A DNA stretch of 64,000 bases from Streptomyces finlayi (GTDB taxonomy: Bacteria > Actinomycetota > Actinomycetes > Streptomycetales > Streptomycetaceae). Shown in pieces: positions 28,577-36,488 of this stretch. The notes below the pieces were generated by a model that was given only the letters and a program-made list of their open reading frames with translations, was not told where the DNA came from and did no database searches. Where the stretch lies: contig NZ_CP045702.1 of NCBI RefSeq assembly GCF_014216315.1, positions 6,138,001-6,202,000 of the forward strand, read 5' to 3'. The number at the start of each line of letters is the position of its first letter. Positions within the stretch are counted from its first letter, which is position 1. A program made the translations under genes and the position numbers.

Positions 28577-28593
28577 CCTAACAAGTGTTTGGT
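28577..28593. promoter_or_regulatory. KstR2-type operator between fadE31 and ipdF
   Basis: The 17 bases CCTAACAAGTGTTTGGT contain AACAAGTGTTTGGT, which fits the mycobacterial KstR2 consensus AnCAAGnnCTTGnT at all but one fixed position. The same 17 bases, with one change (G to A), occur inverted at 37256-37272 in the other divergent promoter of this island. A TAGATT hexamer (28593-28598) that could be the -10 of ipdF follows directly, so binding would block transcription both ways. Confidence 0.7.
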
Positions 28594-28609
28594 AGATTAA
28601 CGTACGCGC

Positions 28610-29455
28610 ATGAGCACCGTCGAGGACGCGGAAACCGGGGGCGCGGCGGGCGCCCCCCACCGGCACTCCGGCACGGGCCCACCGGCCCCCATGCCGGGAC
28701 ACGGGTTGCTGACAGGCCGCACGGCCGTCGTCACCGCGGCCGCGGGGGCGGGCATCGGCGGCGCCACCGCCCGCAGATTCCTGGAGGAGGGCGCACAAAT
28801 CGTCATCGGCGACGCCCACGCCAGACGCCTCAAGGAGACCGAACAGGCCCTCGCCGAAGAGTTCGGCCCCGGCCGGGTCACCTCCCTGCCCTGCGACGTC
28901 ACCGACGAGGCCCAGGTCCAAGCCCTCTTCGCCCACGCCGAACGGGCCCACGGCGGCCTCGACATCGTCGTCAACAACGCGGGCCTCGGCGGCACCGCCG
29001 AACTCACCGAGATGACCGACGACCAGTGGTCCACGGTCCTGGACGTCACCCTGAACGGCACCTTCCGCTGCACCCGCGCCGCCCTGCGCTCCCTCAAGGC
29101 GGCCGGCCGCGGCGGCGTCCTCGTCAACAACGCCTCCGTCATCGGCTGGCGCGCCCAGACCGGCCAGGCCCACTACGCCGCCGCCAAGGCCGGCGTCATG
29201 GCACTCACCCGCTGCGCCGCCGTCGAGGCCGCCGCCTACGGCGTCCGCGTCAACGCCGTCGCCCCCAGCCTCGCCATGCACCCGCACCTGGCGAAGGTCA
29301 CCTCGGCCGCCCTCCTGGCGGAACTGACCACGAAGGAGGCGTTCGGCCGGTACGCCGAACCCTGGGAGATCGCCAACGTCATCGTCTTCCTGGCGAGCGG
29401 CTACTCCTCGTACATGACGGGCGAGGTCGTCTCCGTCAGCAGCCAACATGCCTGA
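28610..29455 (+). CDS. ipdF: Short-chain dehydrogenase, IpdF-like
   Basis: A 281-residue SDR closely resembling mycobacterial IpdF (Rv3559c), a hydroxy-indane CoA dehydrogenase of steroid C/D-ring breakdown. Motifs are GHGLLTGRTAVVTAAAGAGI (cofactor loop), CDVTDEAQV, NNAGLGG, the catalytic Ser in NNASVIGWRAQ and YAAAKAGVMALTR (Tyr, Lys). ATG 28610 has no ribosome site but lies 12 bases after a candidate -10, so the mRNA may be leaderless. A start at the ATG at 28691 (MPGHGLL) is possible because the first 27 residues look unconserved. Confidence 0.88.
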   Translation: MSTVEDAETGGAAGAPHRHSGTGPPAPMPGHGLLTGRTAVVTAAAGAGIGGATARRFLEEGAQIVIGDAHARRLKETEQALAEEFGPGRVTSLPCDVTDEAQVQALFAHAERAHGGLDIVVNNAGLGGTAELTEMTDDQWSTVLDVTLNGTFRCTRAALRSLKAAGRGGVLVNNASVIGWRAQTGQAHYAAAKAGVMALTRCAAVEAAAYGVRVNAVAPSLAMHPHLAKVTSAALLAELTTKEAFGRYAEPWEIANVIVFLASGYSSYMTGEVVSVSSQHA

Positions 29456-29485
29456 CGGGCCGCGCACCGGGCGGACAATGGCCAG

Positions 29486-30097
29486 GTGCCTACCAAGAAG
29501 AAGCCCCAGGTGACCCCCTCGCCCGCGCGGCGCCGAGAACTGCTCGCCACCGCCGCCGAAGTCTTCGCCGCGCAGGGATACAACGCCACCACCGTCCGCA
29601 AGATCGCGGACGAGGCGGGGATGCTCGCGGGCAGCCTCTACTACCACTTCGACTCCAAGGAATCGATGGTCGACGAAATCCTCTCCACCTTCCTCGACGA
29701 GCTCTGGGAGGGCTACGACGCTGTGCTCGGCGCCGGGCTCGGCCCCAGGGAGACCATCGAGGCCCTCGTCACCGAGTCCTTCCGGGAGATCGACCGGCAC
29801 CGCGCCGCCGTCGCCATCTACCAGAAGGAGTCCAGGCACCTCTCCGCCCAGCCACGCTTCGGCTACCTCGCCGACTCGCAGCAGAAGTTCGAGAAGGCAT
29901 GGCTCGGCACGCTGGAGCGCGGCGTCGCCGAACACGTCTTCCGCGCCGACCTGGACATCCGGCTCACGTACCGCTTCGTCCGCGACACCGTGTGGGTCGC
30001 GGCCTCCTGGTACCGGCCCGGCGGACAGCACAGCCCCGAGGAGATCGCCCGCCAGTACCTCTCGATGGTGCTGGACGGCATCGCCCTGCGCACCTGA
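29486..30097 (+). CDS. kstR2: TetR-family repressor, KstR2-like
   Basis: A 203-residue TetR regulator. Residues 13-60 form the helix-turn-helix domain (RRRELLATAAEVFAAQG, TTVRKIADEAGMLAGSLYYHF). The ligand domain carries AIYQKESRHLSAQPRFGYL, FRADLDIRLTYRFVRDTVW and WYRPGGQHSPEE, which closely match mycobacterial KstR2, the repressor that responds to HIP-CoA. GTG start; 31 bases after ipdF, so probably in the same mRNA and autoregulated. Two matching operators sit at 28577 and 37256. Confidence 0.88.
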   Translation: MPTKKKPQVTPSPARRRELLATAAEVFAAQGYNATTVRKIADEAGMLAGSLYYHFDSKESMVDEILSTFLDELWEGYDAVLGAGLGPRETIEALVTESFREIDRHRAAVAIYQKESRHLSAQPRFGYLADSQQKFEKAWLGTLERGVAEHVFRADLDIRLTYRFVRDTVWVAASWYRPGGQHSPEEIARQYLSMVLDGIALRT

Positions 30098-30123
30098 CCG
30101 ATCCGTCCCGACCGGCCCGCACC

Positions 30124-30163
30124 TGATCCGCCCGCGCTTGATCCGCCCGTACCTGATCCGCCC
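30124..30163 (+). repeat. Three in-frame 15-base repeats before fadA6
   Basis: TGATCCGCCC occurs at 30124, 30139 and 30154, a 15-base period with an imperfect spacer (GTACC or GCGCT). The repeats fill most of the 100-base gap between kstR2 and fadA6 and are open in the fadA6 frame (IRPYLIRPY), but the ribosome site at 30183 shows they are untranslated leader. Confidence 0.7.
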
Positions 30164-30197
30164 GTACCCGAGATCCGTGACCCGAGGAGCGGCAGCC

Positions 30198-31361
30198 ATG
30201 GCCGAGGCATACATCGTCGAAGCGGTACGCACCCCCGTCGGCAGGCGCGGCGGAGGTCTCGGCGCCGTCCACCCCGCCGACCTCGGCGCGCACGTCCTGA
30301 AAGCACTCGTCGCCCGCAGCGGCATCGACCCCGCCGCCGTCGAGGACGTCGTCTTCGGCTGCCTCGACACGGTCGGGCCACAGGCCGGGGACATCGCCCG
30401 CACCGCCTGGCTGGCCGCGGGCCTCCCCGAGGAGGTTCCCGGTGTCACCGTCGACCGCCAGTGCGGCTCCTCCCAGCAGGCCCTGCACTTCGCCGCCCAA
30501 GGAGTCCTCTCCGGCACCCAGGACCTGGTCGTCGCCGGCGGCACGCAGAACATGACACAGATCCCGATCGCGTACGCCTCCCGGCAGGCCGCGGAACCGC
30601 TCGGCCTCACCCAGGGGCCGTTCGCGGGCAGCGAAGGCTGGCGCGCCCGGTACGGCGACCAGCCGGTCAACCAGTTCCACGGCGCCCAGCTGATCGCCGA
30701 GAGGTGGGGCATCAGCCGCCGGGACATGGAGGAGTTCGCGCTCACCTCCCACCGGCGGGCGGTCCGCGCCATCGACGAGGGCCGCTTCCGGCGCGAGACG
30801 GTGCCGTACGGCGACGTCACCACGGACGAGGGGCCGCGTCGCGACACCACCCTGGAGAAGATGGCCGCACTGAAACCGGTCGTGGACGGCGGCACGATCA
30901 CCGCCGCCTGCTCCTCGCAGGTCTCCGACGGCGCCGCCGCCCTGCTCATCGCCTCCGAGCGCGCCCTCGCGGACCACGGACTCACCCCACGAGCCCGCAT
31001 CCACCACCTCTCGGTACGCGGCGAGGACCCCATCCGGATGCTCTCGGCACCGATCCCCGCCACCGCGTACGCGCTGAAGAAGGCCGGGATGACGATCGAC
31101 GACATCGACCTCGTCGAGATCAACGAAGCGTTCGCACCCGTCGTGCTGGCCTGGCTCAAGGAGACCGGCGCCGACCCCGAGCGCGTCAACGTCAACGGAG
31201 GCGCCATCGCGCTCGGTCACCCCCTCGGCGCGACCGGTGCCAAGCTGATGACGACCCTCCTGCACGAACTGGAGCGCACGGGCGGACGCTACGGCCTGCA
31301 GACCATGTGCGAGGGTGGCGGCCAGGCCAACGTCACCGTCGTCGAACGGCTCCGGCCGTGA
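30198..31361 (+). CDS. fadA6: Acetyl-CoA acyltransferase (thiolase), FadA6-like
   Basis: A 387-residue thiolase that matches FadA6 of the mycobacterial KstR2 regulon. Catalytic Cys89 lies in TVDRQCGSSQQAL, His341 in GGAIALGHPLGATG and Cys371 in QTMCEGGGQANVT. GGTQNMTQIP and MLSAPIPATAYAL fit that subgroup. It would cleave the beta-ketoacyl-CoA intermediates of C/D-ring degradation. ATG 30198 is preceded by GAGGAG at 30181-30186 or close by; the in-frame upstream codons are repeat sequence. Last gene before the island is interrupted by the cold-shock genes. Confidence 0.9.
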   Translation: MAEAYIVEAVRTPVGRRGGGLGAVHPADLGAHVLKALVARSGIDPAAVEDVVFGCLDTVGPQAGDIARTAWLAAGLPEEVPGVTVDRQCGSSQQALHFAAQGVLSGTQDLVVAGGTQNMTQIPIAYASRQAAEPLGLTQGPFAGSEGWRARYGDQPVNQFHGAQLIAERWGISRRDMEEFALTSHRRAVRAIDEGRFRRETVPYGDVTTDEGPRRDTTLEKMAALKPVVDGGTITAACSSQVSDGAAALLIASERALADHGLTPRARIHHLSVRGEDPIRMLSAPIPATAYALKKAGMTIDDIDLVEINEAFAPVVLAWLKETGADPERVNVNGGAIALGHPLGATGAKLMTTLLHELERTGGRYGLQTMCEGGGQANVTVVERLRP

Positions 31362-31419
31362 AAATCTCCGCCCGGCGGCGTGGCGTGATCCACCAGGCCC
31401 CCCGCCGGACGAGATGACG

Positions 31420-31593
31420 TGCTACGGTGGTCCAGTTGCAGTTTTGGTACCCATGAACTTTATGTGCGCCTGACGGGAATGCTTCCTCAGGCGCTTTATT
31501 GTTTTCCGGCTTTCTCCGGGTGGGGCTCAATGCGGCGACTTGGAATTCGTAAAGTGCGGATTTCCGGCACTGCACCTATTTTAGGAGATCGAC
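31420..31593 (+). promoter_or_regulatory. Long structured 5' leader of the cold-shock gene
   Basis: A candidate extended -10 TGCTACGGT (31420-31428) is followed by about 160 untranslated, AT-richer bases. The leader has a strong hairpin at 31466-31494: GCGCCTGA pairs with TCAGGCGC, and inside it GGAA pairs with TTCC around TGC. It is followed directly by a T-rich tract (TTTATTGTTTT), which is the layout of an intrinsic terminator. The ribosome site GGAG (31583-31586) lies just before the ATG. Temperature- or termination-controlled expression is inferred. Confidence 0.6.
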
Positions 31594-31797
31594 ATGGCTA
31601 CTGGAACCGTGAAGTGGTTCAACTCGGAAAAGGGCTTCGGCTTCATCGAGCAGGACGGCGGCGGCGCCGACGTCTTCGCCCACTACTCCAACATCGCCAC
31701 CCAGGGCTTCCGTGAGCTCCAGGAGGGCCAGAAGGTCTCCTTCGACGTCACGCAGGGCCAGAAGGGCCCGCAGGCGGAGAACATCGTCCCGGCCTAA
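31594..31797 (+). CDS. Cold-shock protein (CspA family)
   Basis: A 67-residue single cold-shock domain. RNP-1 (KGFGFIEQ) and RNP-2 (VFAHYSNI) are intact in the order expected: [20 protein letters not shown], then [14 protein letters not shown] and the C-terminal KGPQAENI. It binds single-stranded RNA or DNA and acts as an RNA chaperone. It is preceded by a long leader and followed by a strong terminator at 31820-31852, and a DEAD-box helicase starts 170 bases further on. Confidence 0.97.
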   Translation: MATGTVKWFNSEKGFGFIEQDGGGADVFAHYSNIATQGFRELQEGQKVSFDVTQGQKGPQAENIVPA

Positions 31798-31819
31798 TCG
31801 CCGGACGCGTACCTCGCGA

Positions 31820-31852
31820 CCGGGGCCCGCACCGTGAAGGTGCGGGCCCCGG
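31820..31852 (+). terminator. Terminator of the cold-shock gene
   Basis: Perfect 14-bp stem (CCGGGGCCCGCACC and complement) with a five-base loop GTGAA and a following TTTGTG. It lies 20 bases after the csp stop and probably separates csp from the helicase gene. Confidence 0.8.
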
Positions 31853-31963
31853 TTTGTGCTGTCTCCGGGACATCCCGCTTTGTGCTGCATCCTGGGGCGC
31901 ACATCAAGCAGTCCACCAAGCATTCCGCAGTAACCCAGGAATCCCCCAGGAGGGCAATTCCGT

Positions 31964-33634
31964 ATGACCCGCTCCGAACGCCAGGACCGACCGGCCACGC
32001 GCACCACCCGTCCGACCAGAGGACGTGGCCCGGCCCAGGCACAGGCATCCGGCCGGGGAGCAGGCAAGGCGCCGACCAGGCGCCGCGCCGCGTCCCCCCA
32101 GGGTGAGTTCGCCCTGCCGGAATCCATGACCCCCGCCCTGCCCGCCGTCGATGCGTTCGCCGAGCTGGACATGCCCGCAGCACTGCTCAAGACGCTTACC
32201 GCGCAGGGCGTCACCGAGCCCTTCCCCATCCAGGGCGCCACCCTGCCGAACTCGCTGGCGGGCCGGGACATCCTCGGCCGTGGCCGTACCGGCTCCGGCA
32301 AGACGCTCGCCTTCGGCCTGGCCCTGCTGGCCCGCACCGCCGGCCGCCGCGCCGAGCCGCGCGCCCCGCTGGTGATGGTCCTCGTCCCGACCCGTGAGCT
32401 CGCGCAGCAGGTCACCGACGCCCTCACGCCGTACGCGACGTCCGTGAACCTGCGGCTCGCCACCGTCGTCGGCGGTATGTCGATCAGCAAGCAGTCCGGC
32501 ACGCTGCGCCGCGGCGCCGAGGTGCTCGTCGCCACGCCGGGCCGGCTGAAGGACCTCATCGAGCGCGGCGACTGCCGTCTCGACGACGTCGCGATCACCG
32601 TCCTCGACGAGGCCGACCAGATGGCCGACATGGGCTTCATGCCGCAGGTCGTCGCCCTGCTCAAGCAGGTCGAGCCGGACGGACAGCGGATGCTGTTCTC
32701 CGCGACCCTGGACAAGAACATCGACCGCCTGGTCAAGATGTTCCTGACCGACCCGGTCGTGCACTCCGTCGACCCGTCCGCCGGTGCGGTCACCACCATG
32801 GAGCACCACGTGCTGCATGTCATGGACGAGACCGACAAGAAGGCCGTCGCCCTCAGGATCGCCGCCCGTGAGGGACGCGTGATCATGTTCGTCGACACCA
32901 AGCGTGCCGCAGACCGCTTCGCCAAGCGACTTCTCGCCAGCGGTGTACGGGCTGCCGCCCTGCACGGCGGCCGGTCCCAGCCGCAGCGGAACCGGACCCT
33001 GGACCAGTTCAAGACCGGCGAGGTCACCGCGCTCGTCGCGACGAACGTGGCGGCCCGTGGCATCCACGTCGACGACCTCGACCTGGTTGTCAACGTGGAC
33101 CCGCCCACCGATCACAAGGACTACCTCCACCGCGGCGGGCGCACGGCGCGCGCCGGGGAGTCGGGCAGCGTCGTCACGCTGGTGCTGCCGGAGGAGAAGC
33201 GCGAGATGACCCGGCTGATGCAGGACGCGGGCATCGCCCCGCGCACCACCCGCATCAAGTCGAGCGACGAGGAACTGACCCGGATCACTGGTGCCCGCGA
33301 GCCCTCCGGGATCGCGATCATCATCGAGGTCCCGCAGCCGACCCAGCCGAAGGCTCGTACGCGGCCGGGTGGTGCGGCGGGCTCGACGTCCGGCGGATTC
33401 CGCGCCGGCAGCCGTGGCCGTGGGCGCCGCGGTGGCGCCGGTGGTGCCGGTGGTGAAGGCCGCTCCGGTGGTACGGGCACGGGCGCGGGTGCCGGTTCCG
33501 TGCGCGGCGGCGGTGCGGGTGCGGGCCGTGGCGGCGAGTCCCGCGGTGCTGGTGCGGGCCGAGCGGGCGGTGCGGGCCGTGCGGCCGGTGCGGGTCGCGG
33601 TGGCTCCGCGTCACGTGGCCGCCGGGCGGCGTAA
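31964..33634 (+). CDS. DEAD-box RNA helicase
   Basis: A 556-residue ATP-dependent RNA helicase. N-terminal basic tail, then the Q motif (FPIQGATLP), Walker A GRTGSGKT, PTRELA, TPGRL, the DEAD box (LDEADQM), SAT (LFSATLD), and the second RecA domain with VATNVAARGIHVDDLD and HRGGRTARAG. The last reads HRGGRTARAG where HRIGRTGRAG is usual. The C-terminal 110 residues are a Gly/Arg/Ala-rich RGG-like tail, common in actinobacterial RNA chaperone helicases. ATG 31964 has GGAGGG at 31949-31954. Pairing with csp suggests a role at low temperature. Confidence 0.94.
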   Translation: MTRSERQDRPATRTTRPTRGRGPAQAQASGRGAGKAPTRRRAASPQGEFALPESMTPALPAVDAFAELDMPAALLKTLTAQGVTEPFPIQGATLPNSLAGRDILGRGRTGSGKTLAFGLALLARTAGRRAEPRAPLVMVLVPTRELAQQVTDALTPYATSVNLRLATVVGGMSISKQSGTLRRGAEVLVATPGRLKDLIERGDCRLDDVAITVLDEADQMADMGFMPQVVALLKQVEPDGQRMLFSATLDKNIDRLVKMFLTDPVVHSVDPSAGAVTTMEHHVLHVMDETDKKAVALRIAAREGRVIMFVDTKRAADRFAKRLLASGVRAAALHGGRSQPQRNRTLDQFKTGEVTALVATNVAARGIHVDDLDLVVNVDPPTDHKDYLHRGGRTARAGESGSVVTLVLPEEKREMTRLMQDAGIAPRTTRIKSSDEELTRITGAREPSGIAIIIEVPQPTQPKARTRPGGAAGSTSGGFRAGSRGRGRRGGAGGAGGEGRSGGTGTGAGAGSVRGGGAGAGRGGESRGAGAGRAGGAGRAAGAGRGGSASRGRRAA

Positions 33635-33686
33635 CACGAAGACGCGGTGACGAGGACGGAGTGACCGGTCACCCGGTCACCGTTCC

Positions 33687-33811
33687 GTCCTCAATCGCCG
33701 GACGGGCTTGGAAAACCGAGCCCGTCCGGCGAAGTCATGTCCGGGAGCCGGGGGCCAAGCCCCTCCGAGCCGAGCAGCGCCACAAATCAAGCCCGTCCGG
33801 CGATTGAGGAC
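33687..33811. repeat. Large inverted repeat of the GCCGGACGGGCTTG family
   Basis: A perfect 24-base inverted repeat (arms 33687-33710 and 33788-33811, GTCCTCAATCGCCGGACGGG... and complement) encloses a second perfect 14-bp stem-loop (33695-33708 with 33719-33732). A separate 12-base palindrome GTGACCGGTCAC lies at 33661. The region is between the convergent helicase and ipdC genes and can act as bidirectional terminator. The remaining bases from 33635 show nothing else. Confidence 0.8.
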
Positions 33812-33832
33812 CGGGAGCCGCACAGCCCCGGC

Positions 33833-34882
33833 TCACCGCCCCCGCGGCAGAGCCCCAAGCGTGCGGTCCGCCTCCGCCATCACCCGCTCCACCAGTTCCG
33901 CCACGCTCGGCAGGTCCTCGATCAGGCCCGCGACCTGGCCCGAGGCCATCACCCCGAGGTCCGTCCGGCCGTCGACCATGGCGGCCTTGAGCAGCATGGG
34001 GGTGTTGGCCGCCAGCAGGACCTGGCTCCACGACAGATCCTTGCCGTGCTTCATCGCGAGACCGTCCCGCACCATCTCCCGCAGGCTCAGCCCCGTGAGC
34101 CGCCGGAACCCCGCCGCCCTGCGCACCGCCGTCGCCAGCGCCCTCGCCCGGCCCGCGTTCTCCAGCGCGGCGACCATCTCCGTACGCAGCATCCGGTGCG
34201 GCAGACCGTCCACCGCACGCGTCACCGTGACGTCCTTGACCCCCGCCGTCAGATACCGGGCCTTCACCGCGTCCGGGACCGTGGAGTCGGACGTCAGCAG
34301 GAAGCGCGTCCCCATCGCGACACCCGCCGCCCCGAACGCCAGCGCCGCGACCAGACCCCGGCCGTCGTGGAATCCGCCTGCCGCGATCACCGGGATGCCG
34401 ACCGCGTCCACCACCTGCGGCAGCAGCACCGTCGTCGCCACGTCCCCCGTATGCCCGCCACCCTCGCCGCCCTGCACGATCACCGCGTCCGCCCCCCACG
34501 CGGCGACCTTCTCGGCATGGCGCCGGGCTCCGACCGACGGAATGACGACCACCCCCGCGTCCTTCAGCTCCGCGATCAGATCCTTCGACGGGGCCAGCGC
34601 GAAGGACGCCACCTTCACCCCCTCCTCGACGACGACCCGTACCCGCTCGCGCGCGTCACCCGCGTCCGCGCGAAGATTCACCCCGAACGGCGCGCCGGTA
34701 CGGGAGTTGACCTCGCGCACCGCCGCGCGCAGCTGCTCCACGGTCATCGTCGCGGACGCCAGGATGCCCAGGGCGCCCGCCTGGGCGGTGGCGGACACCA
34801 GCCGGGGGCCGGCGACCCATCCCATACCCGTCTGCACGATCGGGTGCCTGATCCCGATGAGTTCGGTGAGCCGGGTGCGCAT
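33833..34882 (-). CDS. ipdC: NADH:flavin-dependent oxidoreductase IpdC (nitronate monooxygenase family)
   Basis: A 349-residue FMN TIM-barrel enzyme. IGIRHPIVQTGMGWVAGPRL, GILASATMTVEQL, the phosphate loop motif QGGEGGGHTGDV, AAGGFHDGRGL and the long ending ANTPMLLKAAMVDG and MASGQVAGLIEDLPS match IpdC of mycobacteria, which acts on HIP-CoA-derived intermediates with IpdA and IpdB. Its ATG overlaps the ipdB stop by one base. It is the last gene of the echA20-ipdA-ipdB-ipdC operon. General annotation would be nitronate monooxygenase; the context makes IpdC much more likely. Confidence 0.88.
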   Translation of the reverse strand: MRTRLTELIGIRHPIVQTGMGWVAGPRLVSATAQAGALGILASATMTVEQLRAAVREVNSRTGAPFGVNLRADAGDARERVRVVVEEGVKVASFALAPSKDLIAELKDAGVVVIPSVGARRHAEKVAAWGADAVIVQGGEGGGHTGDVATTVLLPQVVDAVGIPVIAAGGFHDGRGLVAALAFGAAGVAMGTRFLLTSDSTVPDAVKARYLTAGVKDVTVTRAVDGLPHRMLRTEMVAALENAGRARALATAVRRAAGFRRLTGLSLREMVRDGLAMKHGKDLSWSQVLLAANTPMLLKAAMVDGRTDLGVMASGQVAGLIEDLPSVAELVERVMAEADRTLGALPRGR

Positions 34883-35622
34883 CAGCCCCTGACCTCCCGG
34901 TCGCGGGTGCCCGCCGGGTCGATGACCTCGCGGATCAGACGGAGTTCCCCTGCGGTGGGCTCGCGGGTGTCCGGGACCTCGTCCGCGACCGTCAGCGCGA
35001 ACCCGGTGGCCTCGCGGACCCGGTCCACGCTCACCCCCGGATGCAGGGAGGCCAGCCGCATGGAGTGGTCCGGCGTCGCGAAGTCGAAGACCCCGAGATC
35101 GGTGACCACACGCGGAATGCGATGGAAGCGGGAGGCCGAAGGTCCCGCCGCGGCCGCACTGTCGTAGCCCACGCCGCAGATCATGTCGACACGTTCGACG
35201 AACACCCTGGGTGAGTGCCTGGGGACCCAGTAACTGACCGCATTGTTGAGGGTGTTGACGGGTGCGCCACGGACCCCGAGGAGCTGGCGGGCGGGCCGGT
35301 CCCAGTCGCCGATGCAGGAGATGTTCTGGTTGCCGAACCGGTCGATCTGGCTCGCGCCCATCATCACGTGCCGTCGGCCACCGGTGACCATCGTGAGGTG
35401 CCTGCGGTAGGGCAGCCAGCCTTCCGTGACCCCGTCCGCACCGACGATCAGCGCCTCGCCGTCGGTGAGGAGCAGGCCGGGGGAGAAGGTCCTTTGTGCG
35501 AGACGGGCGCCGACGGAGGGGATCAGCCCCATCGGGCTCGCCAGCACTTCACCGTTGTCGCGCCACGCCTCGGCGCACGCGATCACGCAGTACTCGGCCC
35601 GCGTGACGTTCCGCCGCGTCAT
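34882..35622 (-). CDS. ipdB: CoA-transferase-fold hydrolase beta subunit IpdB
   Basis: A 246-residue protein of the class I CoA-transferase beta fold. SPMGLIPSVGARLA, LLTDGEALIVG, HVMMGASQIDRFGNQN, YWVPRHSPRVFVE and FDFATPDHSMRLASLHPGV match IpdB, which with IpdA hydrolyses a carbon ring of the steroid-derived CoA ester rather than transferring CoA. ATG 35622 overlaps the ipdA stop (ATGA). Function is assigned from family resemblance and the complete neighbourhood. Confidence 0.88.
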   Translation of the reverse strand: MTRRNVTRAEYCVIACAEAWRDNGEVLASPMGLIPSVGARLAQRTFSPGLLLTDGEALIVGADGVTEGWLPYRRHLTMVTGGRRHVMMGASQIDRFGNQNISCIGDWDRPARQLLGVRGAPVNTLNNAVSYWVPRHSPRVFVERVDMICGVGYDSAAAAGPSASRFHRIPRVVTDLGVFDFATPDHSMRLASLHPGVSVDRVREATGFALTVADEVPDTREPTAGELRLIREVIDPAGTRDREVRG

Positions 35623-36488
35623 CGCTGCTCCTCGTGCCAGGTCCGCACCGCCGACCGGTAGTCCTTCTCGCTGCCGTGCGGGGGCAGGAACCGTGCCGCG
35701 AACTCCGCCCAGGCCGCGGGGTCCGAGGCGGCGGCCGCGTACGCCTTCTGGAACGGCTCGTCGCGGGGGTGGTCGGGGGCGCAGGAGGTGAAGTGCGCTC
35801 CGTTCGGGGACTCGACGACTCCGGTGACGGTGTGCCGTTTGATGAGGAGCGTCTGCGGGGCGGCCCGCGCGGTCAGTTCGGCGGTCTCCACGAGTCGCTC
35901 GCAGGAGACGTACGCGGTGTCGGCGGCCTCGCAGAACAGGTCGTCGAAGTACGGATCGGGCCCCAGGTACTGGCCGTTGCCCAGCCGGTCCGCACGGTTC
36001 ACGTGGACCAGCGCGGCGTCCAGCCGCAGGGCCGGCACCGCGACCAGCTCCTCGGCGTCCTCGTAGGGTGAAACCACCGTCCGCAGACCCGGGTTGACCC
36101 GCATCACGTCGGAGCCGAGACCGGCCCGCACGGGGAGGAACGGCAGCCGGTTCGCGGCGGCGTGCAGCCCCCACATGAACATCGCCTCGTCGATCTCCAT
36201 CAGTTCGAACGCACCGCGTTCGCGGGCCGCCCGGAAGTGCGGTTCGAGGGGGATCGAGTCGAGCGTGACGAAGGCCGCCACCAGCTTGCGGATCTTCCCG
36301 GCCGCGGCGAGGAGGCCGACGTCCGGCCCGCCGTACGCCACCACGGTCAGATCGGTGACGGGGGACCGGAGCAGTGCCCGTACCAGCGCCATCGGCTTGC
36401 GGCGCGAACCCCAGCCGCCGATGCCGAGCGTCATACCGCTGTCGAGACGGGCGACGGCTTCCTCGGCCGTCATGGTCTTGTCGGTCAC
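35619..36488 (-). CDS. ipdA: CoA-transferase-fold hydrolase alpha subunit IpdA
   Basis: A 289-residue partner of IpdB. The family core GMTLGIGGWGSRRKPMALVR, VVAYGGPDVGLLAAAGKI, LPFLPVRAGLGSDV, PALRLDAALVHVN and GPDPYFDDLF is complete, and the C-terminus FTSCAPDHPRDEPFQKAY fits mycobacterial IpdA. IpdAB opens the last steroid ring of the HIP pathway. GTG 36488 overlaps the echA20 stop (GTGA). Confidence 0.9.
   Translation of the reverse strand: MTDKTMTAEEAVARLDSGMTLGIGGWGSRRKPMALVRALLRSPVTDLTVVAYGGPDVGLLAAAGKIRKLVAAFVTLDSIPLEPHFRAARERGAFELMEIDEAMFMWGLHAAANRLPFLPVRAGLGSDVMRVNPGLRTVVSPYEDAEELVAVPALRLDAALVHVNRADRLGNGQYLGPDPYFDDLFCEAADTAYVSCERLVETAELTARAAPQTLLIKRHTVTGVVESPNGAHFTSCAPDHPRDEPFQKAYAAAASDPAAWAEFAARFLPPHGSEKDYRSAVRTWHEEQR

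Noticed and set aside
31419..31715. Plus-strand 98-codon frame across the csp leader
   Set aside because: Runs into csp in another frame, has no ribosome site or domain, and the leader is better explained as structured RNA.
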